Assembly (NCBI RefSeq): GCF_035222485.1
Contig: NC_085920.1
Coordinates: 806,001-870,000 of the forward strand
Direction: 5' to 3'
From: Podospora pseudoanserina
Lineage: Eukaryota > Ascomycota > Sordariomycetes > Sordariales > Podosporaceae
Length of the DNA stretch: 64,000 nt
The number at the start of each line of letters is the position of its first letter. Within the stretch, counting starts at the first letter, position 1. Positions 1-10,160 of the stretch are shown piece by piece. Under the pieces are notes generated by a model. The model ran no database searches. It had not been told where the DNA came from and saw only the letters and a list, made by a program, of their open reading frames with translations. Position numbers and translations under genes: made by a program.

Positions 1-3000
1 CCTTGGTGTTTCTTGCCGGATGGTAGCAACGAGGAGCCCTCTTAGCGGCAGTTGGAGATTCACCAAGGAGTACTCGCTCCGAATCCACCATGGGCTCTGG
101 CTGCCGATTTCCGTACGGATAATCACGCTGGCTGCCGTTTTCACGGCTTCCTGTAGCTCCAACGCTGGCCATCCAATCATCTCAGTTAGTCGGCGGTGAG
201 CGCACACGACCAGCCGAGCAAAAGCACGGCTGGTGTAAAAAGCGCGAACTGGGTGCTATAAATGGCAATTCTTGCTTGAGGTCAAGAGGACACGTGAGAG
301 GGAGAAAGAGAGAAAGAGACATGTCGGTGAGAAGATGGTCGAGAATGGGGTCTTGGTGAGTTGAGCCCTTGGCACCGTTCGACTCCATCTCGCCTAGGAT
401 TTTCGCCGTTGTTCTGTCGTCTCCCGAGGCTCACCTCAACGGCGGACCGGGATGCCGGGGGATTAGGGCTCGTGGAATCGCTAGCAGAATACAATGGTTC
501 GCTCGTCTCTTACATGTGCCGCACATGGTAGTATCGACATCTTGGTTGCAACTAGGTACGCATGGTGCAAAACCTAAACCCTAGACACATAACGATAAGT
601 AGCTGTCTTGGCTCTGACCATGGCCCACCATGCACCATCGACGAGTGAGGAGAGGAAGAATGAGGTCTCTGGCCAGTCACCGAGTCGTCAATTGTTTCAA
701 TTCAGACGTCTCCGGAGTGACATGTCGTCCTGTCTGTCTTGCTCGGGCATCTTCGACCAAACGCGTGTGTGTGCCTATGCAAGTCTGATATTGGGCCAAA
801 GCAAGGCGCGGGGGTTATCCTGTATCTTTTAATAAATAATAGAAAAAGATGTCCCTGGAGGAGTCAAGACAGGAGAAAAAGGATTGGTTTGCTGTGGCTG
901 TGGGTGAGATCCTTCCTTCGAGGTGTGCCAAAAGTGAAGTTGGTCGAAAGCCTAAATCCCTGTTAGTCATCACCTACGCAATCAATTTGGCGGGCTTCCA
1001 GAAGACTTCCATATCTTTTGCCTAACGGAGGTTTTTTACGGAGTAGCTTCCAACCCCCGCTCTCTCCAGCACCCGTAACCTAAACCCCAACACAGCCTCT
1101 TCACCTCACAGACCTGACGGTGAAAATTTCAACTTTTGCTCAATTGAGGGCTGTATTGACTGTGGGTCAGCCCAATCAGGTGTTCGCACCAACAGACCTC
1201 TCCTGTATGTGCCAGCTCTTCGTCCAGCCCAACTGTATATGTACCAACTGCAGTGTGTAACAGGTCGAACCCAGCCCTGCTAGGACTGCTGCAAGTCATA
1301 CCCAGGCGCAGGGGTCAGATGCTGAGTGATAGGGTGGGGAATATTTCACCTGCCCCGCGCTTGGGCCCTGGATGACTTCAACCACGTCGTGGAAGTTGTT
1401 CCGATGGCTGACCTGCAGCAGAGAGTGTGACCAGTTCAGCCAAAAGATTGGAATAGGGCATCGATGGCCCTTGGCGCCCTCCCACGAGCGGTGATGTCAG
1501 CACGAAAAAGTTGTCGGCTTCTTTTTGTGGCTGCTGGGCATCCACATGCCCAGATGGCCGGTGAGGCTTCTGATATCTCGAGGTACATGTCGTCTTCTGC
1601 AGCCGGCCGCTCCCAAGTAGAGTTTCACGCAGAAAGACAGGGCACGCTCCTTGCATAAACGATCGGGCTCTCCCACACCCTTCCTCAGCTGTGATGCACG
1701 CCGGTGAAGGGTAAAGTGCCGGTCACCTGCACCCTCAGTGCTCCACGTGTTCAGGGGTTGATGTTTTCTCGCTTGCCATCCCGAAAATCAAGATGCCTAT
1801 TCAAGACAACTCAGAGTGAGGCTTGGATTCGGAGAAATAGAGAGAGTCAGAGCCACATCAACCAAAACATAACCATAGCAGGGGAATGCAGAGTGCCTTT
1901 TGACGATGCCACAGCACTTGGATGCTCGGGTAAGCACATGCTTCCAAGATCACGCTCATCAAAACCAGCTAGAATCCGGGTGGAAACACATTTTGAGCTC
2001 TGGACCGTTCCGAAGGGCCATATCTGTCGTACCGAAGAGTACTTAGCCACTCAACTATGCCGAGTCGAACATTTGCCCTCAGCGTCAGTCCAGGTGCACA
2101 ACACAGTCCATATATATCTATCATCACCTATCGTGTTTCAGCTAATCCCAGTCCTGATTCACAACTCTTGTATGGCGCTTTGGGTTCAACCACGTGAAAA
2201 TACACCCCACGGTCTGTACCGACCGGGCCGTGCCCTCGCCGGCGCCGTGACATTCCCAACCGGGGAGGAAAGTGCACAAACCGCCCAGCCCTGTGCTCGT
2301 ATGGCGGCCGAGTGTTACACCGAGAGCTCCACCGACAGGTGCATCAGCACCGATAGTAGGACCCGACCGAGTGTTGTGTACGAGGAAGTACCACCTCAAG
2401 GGCCGATAAGGGGTGCCTAGTTTGTGTCAAGCAAGCCATGCCATCTCAGGTTCTCAAATTCAAGTCAAAATGAATGGTAAGGCTGAGCGTTTCAGAACAA
2501 GGCGGCGTGTTTGGGTGGCTTAAGTTGAACTTCTCGGTCCGATGGAGGATGAAAGGTCAAGCTGCCACTTGGCTGATCCGCCTAGTTCTTTTCACTCCAG
2601 TGCTTCACATGGTCTGGATATTTCAGAATCAGAATGTCTGTATGAAGTGTAGTGTGTTGGGTTGAAACAAGTAACGTGGAGCTTTGAAAGTAGGAAACCT
2701 ACAGTCTGTAAAACCCCGCTTCAATATGAACCCCACATATCCCGCTAGTTCGATCTGTTTCAAAGGATTAATTGATACCAGCTGAGATTAATAACCTGTC
2801 TGGTCTGGATATCACTGTCGAAGGATAGGATAATGCAGTTGAGAAGCATATATAAAAGAGAATTCACGTGATGCCCAAAGCCATGTAAGCGGTTGGACAG
2901 AACGTCAAAGAAGCTCCCGCTTGCTGAGCCACATGGTGGTGGGGTTATCACCACCTCCGTCCCGCGTGCTGATAGGCGCGCCGAGGTAGGTGCGCTCAGC

Positions 3001-3372
3001 AGCCTGGCAATATCCCGATAGCGCTGGCGGAGACGCCACTGGTGGGTGGGCTGTCGCAAGTCGCGGCCGGGGAGGCAAGCACCTCTATCCCTCATGATCA
3101 ACCTTGGCGCCTCAACACCTCCTAGCTCTTGCCAGCTCTACTCCGTACTTTTGTCCCTTTCCTCAACAACGACAGCGAGTGTCATTTACGACTCTGATCA
3201 ACACCATCCATACAATTTAATTTCGGATCGCACTCGAAAGACTCACCTCCGCTCCGGATCCAACCCCGCTCCGAGCTACGATCCGTTATCAGGCGTCATC
3301 GCGACAGGCGCCCTTTACCCGAACGAACGACCAGATCCCATCACTTAGTGACACACATCCTCACCTTCGCCC
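1..3372. other. non-coding left flank
   Basis: No gene could be supported here. The open frames are short, and the longest (about 238 codons near 1704-2420) starts at a non-ATG codon, has random-looking composition and no recognisable domain. A purine-rich stretch lies around 290-325. The last few hundred bases before 3373 presumably hold the DSK2 promoter and 5' leader. Confidence 0.6.
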
Positions 3373-4773
3373 ATGGCCGACAACACCGAGGCGGGCAGCG
3401 ACGCCCAGATCACCTTCAAGGTCAAGGCGTCCAACGACAAAATGCACACCATCACCATGTCCGAGTCGGCCACCGTGTTAGACCTCAAGACAAAGCTAGC
3501 CGGCCCCGACTTCGAGAACATCCCAGCCGCCAATCAGCGCCTTATCTACTCCGGGCGTATCCTCAAGGATGCGGATGCTCTGAGCGTCTACAAAATCAAG
3601 AATCTTAACACGATCCATTTAGTCAAGTCGGCACAAAGCAATGCCGCTGCCTCGTCCTCTGCGTCGACGTCGACACCAACACCACCAGCCGTTCCCCAGA
3701 ATATGGCTGCCGGAACTCCAGCCAGCAACATTCTCGCCGGACTCACAGGCGCCAGATTTGCTGGCCATGCCCCTCTGCCGAATCGGGATCTCTTTGGGGC
3801 TGACGGCGGTGTAAGTTTCCCTCTAAATCTTTTGCCGGGCGTGGTTAACAGCGTGTAATAGATGGGTGCGCCTCCCAGCGAAGACCAAATGGCCGACATG
3901 CTATCCAACCCAGCCATCGCACAGAGCATGAACGAAGCCCTCAACAACCCAGCCTTTGTTGACCACATGATCCAGTCGAACCCAATGTTGGCCAATGTGC
4001 CCAATGCGCGCGAGTTGCTCCAGTCGCCGGCCTTCCGACAGATGATGACAAACCCCGAAGCAATCCGAATGGCGGCCAGGATGCGGAGACTAGCCGGAGG
4101 TCAAGGGCCTGCGGCTTTCCCAGCGCCCGGTGTCACCGACACAACACCGGCTGGTGCGGCAGGTAGTGAGGGTGCGAATGCCGCTCAGAATCCGTTTGGT
4201 GCTTTTCCTGGCCTCTTTAACAATCTCCCTGGCGCCGTTGGTGCTTCTGGAAACGATCCTTTTGCTGCCCTGTTTGGCGGTATGAGTCCCTGGGGTGCAC
4301 CTCCTGCGGGGGCAACGCCCTCGACTCAGAGTGCTGGTCAGGCGAACCCGGCGTCACCAGCTGCTGAGGCCGCGGCGGGGGCCTCTCCAGACGGCCAAGC
4401 GCAGGGTGCTCAGGCGCCGCCGGTCAACCCCTTTGCTGCTCTGTTCGGCGCTCCGGCAGCGGGAGCGGGAGCGGGGGGTGCTGGTGCGGGTGCTGCCAAC
4501 CCATTCGGCATGTCTGCCGAAGAGCTCGCTCAGATGAGACAAGCCCTCCAAGGGCTGGGAGGGTTGGGCGGATTGGGCGGATTGGGCGGGCTGGGTGCAT
4601 TTGGCGCGCCACCAGCATCTGTTGATAACAGACCACCTGAGGAGAGATATGCTGAGCAACTGCGGCAGCTGAACGACATGGGATTTTTTGACTTTGACAG
4701 AAACGTGGCAGCCTTGCGCAGGAGTGGCGGCAGTGTTCAGGGTGCTATTGAGCATTTGCTCAGTGGGCCGTAA
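3373..4773 (+). CDS. DSK2: ubiquilin/Dsk2-type proteasome shuttle (UBL-STI1-UBA)
   Basis: Two exons, 3373-3810 and 3862-4773, with a 51-nt intron (GTAAGT...TAATAG), give 449 aa. An N-terminal ubiquitin-like domain spans about residues 10-85 (ITFKVKAS..., then LIYSGRILKD). An STI1/ubiquilin-type helical region follows the splice site at about 150-215, with repeated NPAIAQSMNEAL-like and NPEAIRMAARM-like helices. A Gly/Ala/Pro linker includes a GLGG run near 4543-4600. A C-terminal UBA domain lies at about 403-446 (QLNDMGFFDFDRNVAALR). In this family UBL binds the proteasome and UBA binds ubiquitin chains, so the protein should deliver ubiquitinated clients to the proteasome in cytosol and nucleus. 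The first ATG in good context directly precedes the UBL, which fixes the start. Identification is firm; experimental function is inferred from the family. Confidence 0.93.
3811..3861 (+). other. DSK2 intron
   Basis: A 51-nt GT-AG intron with donor GTAAGT, a GGTTAAC branch-like site and acceptor TAATAG. Removing it joins the UBL exon in frame to the STI1/UBA exon; reading through it meets a stop. Confidence 0.9.
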
Positions 4774-5117
4774 TTGGGGTAGCCGGAACGAAACCAACCC
4801 GTACCATTATTTTATTAAGAAGATTATGTAGTCCGTTGTGCTTCTGATGTGATAGCATTCCGGTTTGAGAGCAGCACATTTTTAGCCAGAAAGCGAAGCA
4901 GTAATTCTGAGCTGGAGTGAAGCCTCGGACAGTCATGAATGGAAGCGCGTTTCGAGGTAGTATCGGCAAAGATGACAAGTTTTTTAATGTAAAGACAATT
5001 GACAATACACTTTGGACAAACCATTTGCTGTAAATCATGATGTAACTAAATATTCTGCTTTGTGATGTATCCCTAACGCCCTGCCTGCTTTTTCCTTTGT
5101 CTCCCCAAACAATCCCT
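4774..5117. other. convergent 3' flank DSK2 / SYM1
   Basis: About 340 bases between two convergent genes. It is AT-richer than its surroundings and probably carries both 3' UTRs. No coding signal. Confidence 0.6.
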
Positions 5118-5742
5118 CTACGCCATCTTGACCGCCTCCTCCTGCGGCGGCACCGCCTCCGTCCCCGCGGAGCTGTTGAGAAAACTGAGATAGCAGTTCC
5201 ACCCTATGCTGATGACATTGACAAACAGGACCCTGTGCTGGAGCGGGACAAACTTGAAGTTGACAAGCTGGACGAACGGCCAGATGAGGTAGTTTGCCGA
5301 CAGGGCGGGCCAGTACGAAGACGAGAGCTTTTCGGTCACGGACCCCCCTTCGAGGACGGCCATGGAAGAGAGGAAGATGCCGATGAAGGTCGGGGCGAAG
5401 AGGCCCTGGTCGGCGGCCACGCGGGCGAGGATGGTGCGGTTTGGGGAGGAGGGGAACCTGACGTGGGACTGGAGGAGGCGGAACCAGGTTGTTGCTGCTG
5501 GGCCGAAGACTAGACCGCCGTAGGAGGCCATTCGGGCTGTGCGGAGGAGGTCGTGGTTTGCGAGTCCGCGGTGCTCGATGAGTTGCTGGGCGGTGATGTC
5601 GCCTATGCCGAAGAGAAGGGAGGTGGTGAGGGATTGGGTTAGGAGGGGGCGGGAGGCGAGGCGGGCTTGGTACCTTTTGAGTTGGGTTAGTTTTTTTTTT
5701 TTTTGGGAGGGTGGGTGGAAGGAGGACATACCAGGCGAGCAT
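5118..5742 (-). CDS. SYM1: Mpv17/PMP22-family membrane protein (Sym1-like)
   Basis: Exon 1 is only 11 nt (5742-5732, ATGCTCGCCTG); after a 58-nt intron (5731-5674, GTATGT...AAAAG) exon 2 runs 5673-5118, giving 188 aa. The splice restores the family-typical N-terminus [18 protein letters not shown]. Starting instead at a downstream in-frame ATG would give a lysine-rich start read from intron. Family hallmarks seen include [10 protein letters not shown] near the N-terminus and a C-terminal core with [20 protein letters not shown] followed by W-N-C-YLS. Four hydrophobic segments are expected. Yeast Sym1 is a stress-induced inner mitochondrial membrane protein and relatives occur in peroxisomes, so this is probably a mitochondrial membrane channel-like protein. 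Which organelle it occupies cannot be decided from sequence. Confidence 0.88.
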
Positions 5743-6125
5743 TTTGGCGGTTTGGAGGGGGGAAAGGTGGGGGGGGATGGGTGTTATCGGAGTGAGGGTA
5801 AGAGGTGAGGTTGAAGTTGAGGAAGATAGGTGAGCGAGGCACAGATTTGGTGATTGTAGATCTTTCTTGGCGGAGGGGTGAGATTTCGATCAGGAAATAC
5901 AACAGCAACAAAATGTAGGTTGAAAAAAATCGTGTAGCAGTAGTCAATAAGTAAAGGACAAATTGCTGTAAAATCCAGGTGATTTGTCGATATCAGATGA
6001 ACCGTCCCTGTAGTATTCAGATGACGCTGGTGAAGATCCAAGCTGTTTGAACAGAACTGCCCCGCGGTTGGGTTTCGTTTCGATATCAAGGACAAAACCA
6101 GTGCAACGTTGGTTGAACAGCAGAG
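5743..6125. other. SYM1 upstream region
   Basis: Promoter and 5' leader of the minus-strand SYM1 gene. No coding signal or repeat beyond short G- or T-rich runs. Confidence 0.5.
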
Positions 6126-6804
6126 CTATAGGCAGCTCTGAGAGAAATATATTCTAGTATTTAAGAAACCCCAAGCCCCAATGATCAGCAAGGGCAGAAA
6201 AACTCCCAACGCCCTGCCATGAATCTCCCATCCGCACACATTCTCGGTCGAGATGATCACCGTTGGCTCACCAGTCAAAAAAGCACTACAAACCGCCCAC
6301 GAGACCTGCTGAAAAATGGGCCACCACAGCCCAATCCAGTTACTCCGACAGCATCCCGCCAGGGGCATCCGCGTCTTTCGGCACATCCCCGGCGGCGGCG
6401 AGACCTAGGGTCTTGGGCGTGGGGGCTTACAAGATTTCTGGACCTCGTGGTATAGGACATCCAAACCCAGCCTTGCGGTAACAACACCATGTCCGGATGA
6501 ATCTTTTTACCCGCCACTATGGACCAAGAAATCCATTCTCAAGCTGGGCTGTGTTAAGCCATGCTTGGTCCAGAATGGGCTCCATGAACTTGTGTTCATG
6601 CTCCCACCGGGATCATCGATGAGCAACGGCCGACACCATCATCCCAACTTTGTTGCCCATGCGCAAAATGGCGCCACAGATGTCCATTATCCTAGATGGG
6701 CTATTAAACAAGAACACGCTTGCTTTATGATCGGTTTCACATAGTCCTAACTTTTCCAAATAATAATCCCTCCCTTTCCAGTCTTCCAACGCCCGGTCAG
6801 CCAT
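6126..6804 (-). pseudogene. decayed protein-coding remnant, family unknown
   Basis: Protein-like stretches follow one another on the minus strand but are broken by stops and frame changes. From 6804 there is a segment starting MADRALEDWKGRDYYLEKLG that meets TGA (6613-6615). It continues in the same frame (WEHEHKFMEPILDQAWLN) to TAG (6517-6519). It then resumes in a second frame (GKKIHPDMVLLPQGWVWMSY, about 6514-6430), possibly in a third (PKTLGLAAAGDVPKDADAPG), and ends in another (NWIGLWWPIFQQVSWAV to about 6126) with a hydrophobic C-terminal segment. The parts sit in order without overlap, as expected for a gene that has lost frame. It starts only 44 bases after the UAP1 stop on the same strand. 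I recognise no family. It could also be chance open frames. Confidence 0.33.
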
Positions 6805-6847
6805 TAATACCCACGCTCAGTCGACCTCCAGAAATCCAAGAGCCGCT

Positions 6848-8339
6848 CTATTGCAGCATATCCTTGACCTCCTGGCCGCTGTACTTTTCAAGACCCTCAC
6901 CACCCTGTGCTGTAGTCAGTCAATGCTTTTCTTGTAGGACTTTGGTGGCAACAACTTACATAACTCAACAATGGGCTAACCTCAACACCACCCGCAACCT
7001 TGGCACCAGCAGCCTCAAGCCACCTTCTGCCTTGGGCAGTAATATCAGCCCTGCTAGTATCCGGGTCATCCTCACCGGTGCCCGCGGCATTCTTGAGCGG
7101 GCTGAACTCGTCCTCGCGGCGCACCTCCAAGCAAGCAAACTTGCTAAGCTCGAGCATGGGGAACACATCAAAGACAAACTGCTCCAGCTTGATACCGTTT
7201 GGCTTGGTGGGCTTGACTTGCTCGCCTGACTCGATGTCCGCATAGGGAATCTTCTTGCGGGCAACGTGGTGTGGCAGGCTCTTGGCCCACTCGGGAATGC
7301 TCTCGAGGAAGCGGAACGAGTAGTAGTGGTTGACAATGTTGGCGGCACGGAACTTGAGCACACCGGGTTGCTCTGGGTCCTCCTCGGCGGCGATTTGGGG
7401 ATCAATCTCGCTGTACTCAACCACGTCCGGCTTGCCATTCTTCTGTACAATCAACCCGACGCTTTCAGTGGCATTGCGCTTGCGCACGACCTTGGTGGCA
7501 ATGTCGACGTTCTTACTCGCCGAAAAGCCAATGAAGACAGGGTCGGCCACCTTGACAAGGCAGTTATCCACGCAGTAAGCGTGAATGTGCTCAATGCCGC
7601 GCTTCTTCATGTCGTCCAGCACCTTGGATTCCACCAATGCATTGTAGATACCGCCGTTCCCATCAGGGGCAACAGCAACCTTGCTCTTACTTTCCAACAG
7701 AATCTTTCCATCGTTGGAGATGCAGGGGAGAACTCCCTGCTCGAAAATGAAGACGTTTTCAGGGCTGAGGCCAAAGTACCCCTTTTCCTTGAAGAACTGC
7801 TCGGTAGGACCCCGGGTTGGCCCGGAGGTCATGACGTACCACGGGACCGTGACCTCGCTGCCAGACTTCTTCTGGGCAAGCTCCTCAATCTTGCGAATAC
7901 GCTCGGCTTGGATCTGGAACAGAGACTTGTGGGAGGGCAGGCCAATGTCGAAGCAGCCCTTGGGCGCAGAGCTGCCCAACCGTGTGCCTTGCCCACCAGC
8001 CATGAGAACCACGGCCACCTTGTTTGCGGCGATCAGATCGAGACCGGATCGGTACCATCTTTCGATATCGGCCGGGTCTGAGTCGAGAATGCTGGCCCGG
8101 GCAGCCTCGGGGAGGGGCTCCAGAGACGCTGGCTTCTCATCCTTTGCTAGGGGTGCAAGGGTCTTGGCGAAGATGGTGTTGATGTAGGTAGGGTCGAAAA
8201 GGGACAATTGCTGGAAAAGCGAGGCCTTTTCGGTGCTCGAGAGCGAATCCCAAAAGGTAAAGACCTGATCCTGGGCAGCGAGCTCGTACTTTGCCTTGAG
8301 CTGCGAGACCTGCTCCGGTGTTGGTTCTTGGGCCGACAT
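6848..8339 (-). CDS. UAP1: UDP-N-acetylglucosamine pyrophosphorylase
   Basis: Two exons, 8339-6960 and 6904-6848, with a 55-nt intron (6959-6905, GTAAGT...CACAG), give 478 aa. The UDPGP-family nucleotide-binding signature [11 protein letters not shown] lies at residues 112-122, followed by [30 protein letters not shown] and a GNGGIYNAL motif follow in the catalytic domain. The small second exon supplies the C-terminus ([20 protein letters not shown]). The enzyme makes UDP-GlcNAc from UTP and GlcNAc-1-phosphate in the cytosol, feeding chitin, N-glycan and GPI synthesis. The ATG at 8339 is the first in frame; the upstream in-frame codon is TTG. It is divergently transcribed from the DNA glycosylase gene with about 840 bases between the two ATGs. 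S. cerevisiae calls this gene QRI1. Confidence 0.95.
6905..6959 (-). other. UAP1 terminal intron
   Basis: A 55-nt intron with donor GTAAGT and acceptor CAG. Without it the protein would end in an unrelated 20-residue tail; with it the conserved SYGGEGLE C-terminus is restored. Confidence 0.88.
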
Positions 8340-9176
8340 TGCTGTGGTCAAAGGTCTGTGCAGTTGAGCTTAGTTAACGGTGGAGAAGTAAGAATAGAGT
8401 TGGTAAGCGGCTGCAGTAGTTTAAAAGTGTCCAAAGTAAGAAAGAAGCCTCTGAGGGAAGGGGGTGCTTTTTATTCCAAGAGGGCGAAGCAAGAAAACAA
8501 GTCCGAAAGGGGCTTCGACCTCCTGGCAACCCGCCAGCAACGACAGGACCCCGCCGCGCTCTTCCTCAGCTGTTGGGTAGCTCCTGCCCCGCTGTCAGCT
8601 CCGAGACAGTGTGACGCCACAGCACCCCGCCGCGAACAATCGATACACCGCCCCAAATTCAGGGGCTTGTGGTGGCAGGGCGATATGTGATTGGCTGATT
8701 ATTTCGCGGCATGCTTCCCGTTCTCGTCCTTGCTGGGCGACAGCTTCCCCCGGCTTCTTTTTTGGTCCGGATCCGCAGTCAAACACTCAACACGATGTTG
8801 AACACGAGAATGGCTTCAGACGACTCTGTGACAAGTGCCACGGCAGCGAAAACTGAGAAGAGAACGGCATGTCATGTTTGTGTCTGCAGTGTGTTGTGAG
8901 GGCATGTAGATCATCTGGCAGATGAGTAGACAAGGCCATGGTTGAACAGGTGGCGTTGCTGCCTCGGGGTGGTGGCCATTCAGAGCTCTCCTTTACCTAA
9001 CCTCCATGCTCATCAAACCATCTACAGGAGACTCTGATCATCTCATCCAAACTCACTCAACTCAATCAATCTCCGAAATTTCACGCCAAGAGACCGATTG
9101 TGCCTTCCTCCCTCAAACTCAGTGACTGATATCCCGCCTCCGAAGCGCACCTTTTACTCCATACTCACCATAGAAA
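8340..9176. promoter_or_regulatory. divergent promoter region UAP1 / DNA glycosylase
   Basis: About 840 non-coding bases between head-to-head start codons. A CT-rich leader precedes the plus-strand ATG at 9177 (about 9040-9170). No specific binding site could be assigned with confidence. Confidence 0.5.
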
Positions 9177-10160
9177 ATGTCCGAAACATCATCACCCCAA
9201 GAAGAAGCAACCGACAACCTCCCCGCCCCGACCTTCGCCGGCCGTCTCAAACTCTCGGAATTCATCTTCACCCCTGAACAAAAGAAATCCATGCCTCTCC
9301 AACAACCCCTCCGTAAAAGCCCCCGGCTTCTCGCATCAGCCTCCTCCTCATCAACACCACTCCTCCAACCCTCCCCATCCATACCATCCCCCCTCAAACG
9401 CCCCCCCTCGGAACCACCATCATCAATATCCTCCCCTTCAAAACGCAAACGCCCCAAACCCCTCCCCACCCCACCCGGCCCGCTCCCCCTCCTCCCAGAC
9501 GCCATCGCTCCCAACCTCATCCTCCTCTTCGTCGGCCTGAATCCCGGCCTGCTAACCTCCTCCACCGGCCACGCCTACGCCCACCCGACAAATCTCTTCT
9601 GGCGCCTCCTCCACTCATCCGGCATCACCCCCCGCCTCTGCGCGCCACAAGAAGACCGGCTCCTCCCCTCCCTCTTCTCCCTCGGGCTCACCAACATTGT
9701 CCCCCGACCGACACGGAACGGGGCAGAGCTTTCAAAGAAGGAGATGGATGCTGGCGTTGCGGTCCTGGAAGAGAAAATCAGGGAGTTTAAGCCGGAGGTG
9801 GTGTGTATTGTTGGGAAGAGCATTTGGGAGAGCGTGTGGAGGGTGAGGCATGGGAGGGGGATCAAGAAGGAGGAGTTCAGGTACGGGTGGCAGGAGCGGG
9901 GGGAGGATATGGGAAAGGTGGAGGGGGTGGGGGAGTGGAATGGGGCGAGGGTGTTTGTTGCTTGTAGTACTAGTGGGTTGGCGGCTACGTTGAAGCCGAG
10001 GGAGAAGGAGGAGATTTTTGGGGAGTTGGGGGAGTGGGTTGTCAAGAGGAGGAGGGAGAGGGAGGAGGAGAAGGGGGTGGGGAGTGGAACAGATGGTGGT
10101 GAGGATGGTGGTGAGGGTATAGGGCAGGTTGATGATGCAGAGGTCAAGCAGGAATCATGA
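9177..10160 (+). CDS. TDG/Mug-family mismatch-specific uracil/thymine DNA glycosylase
   Basis: An intronless 327-aa protein. Residues 1-110 form a Ser/Pro/Lys-rich low-complexity arm with RKSPR and SPSKRKRPK patches, plausibly a nuclear localisation and DNA-contact region. The catalytic domain begins with LLFVGLNPG, where Asn122 corresponds to the catalytic Asn of TDG/Mug. It continues with GHAYAHPTNLFWRLLHSSGI, typical of Thp1/TDG, and later GLTNIVPRPTRN. A CSTSGLAA segment matches the second active-site loop. The C-terminus is charged (RRRERE, glutamate). Family members excise U or T opposite G and related damaged pyrimidines in base-excision repair. Oddity: the coding strand changes abruptly from C-rich to G-rich near 9718 although the protein domain is continuous. 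Confidence 0.88.
   Translation: MSETSSPQEEATDNLPAPTFAGRLKLSEFIFTPEQKKSMPLQQPLRKSPRLLASASSSSTPLLQPSPSIPSPLKRPPSEPPSSISSPSKRKRPKPLPTPPGPLPLLPDAIAPNLILLFVGLNPGLLTSSTGHAYAHPTNLFWRLLHSSGITPRLCAPQEDRLLPSLFSLGLTNIVPRPTRNGAELSKKEMDAGVAVLEEKIREFKPEVVCIVGKSIWESVWRVRHGRGIKKEEFRYGWQERGEDMGKVEGVGEWNGARVFVACSTSGLAATLKPREKEEIFGELGEWVVKRRREREEEKGVGSGTDGGEDGGEGIGQVDDAEVKQES

Noticed and set aside
1704-2420. A 238-codon plus-strand open frame in the left flank
   Set aside because: It begins at a non-ATG codon, has random-looking composition and no motif, membrane segment or splice support.
7266-8081. A 271-codon plus-strand open frame opposite UAP1
   Set aside because: Antisense shadow of UAP1, with no independent start or domain support.
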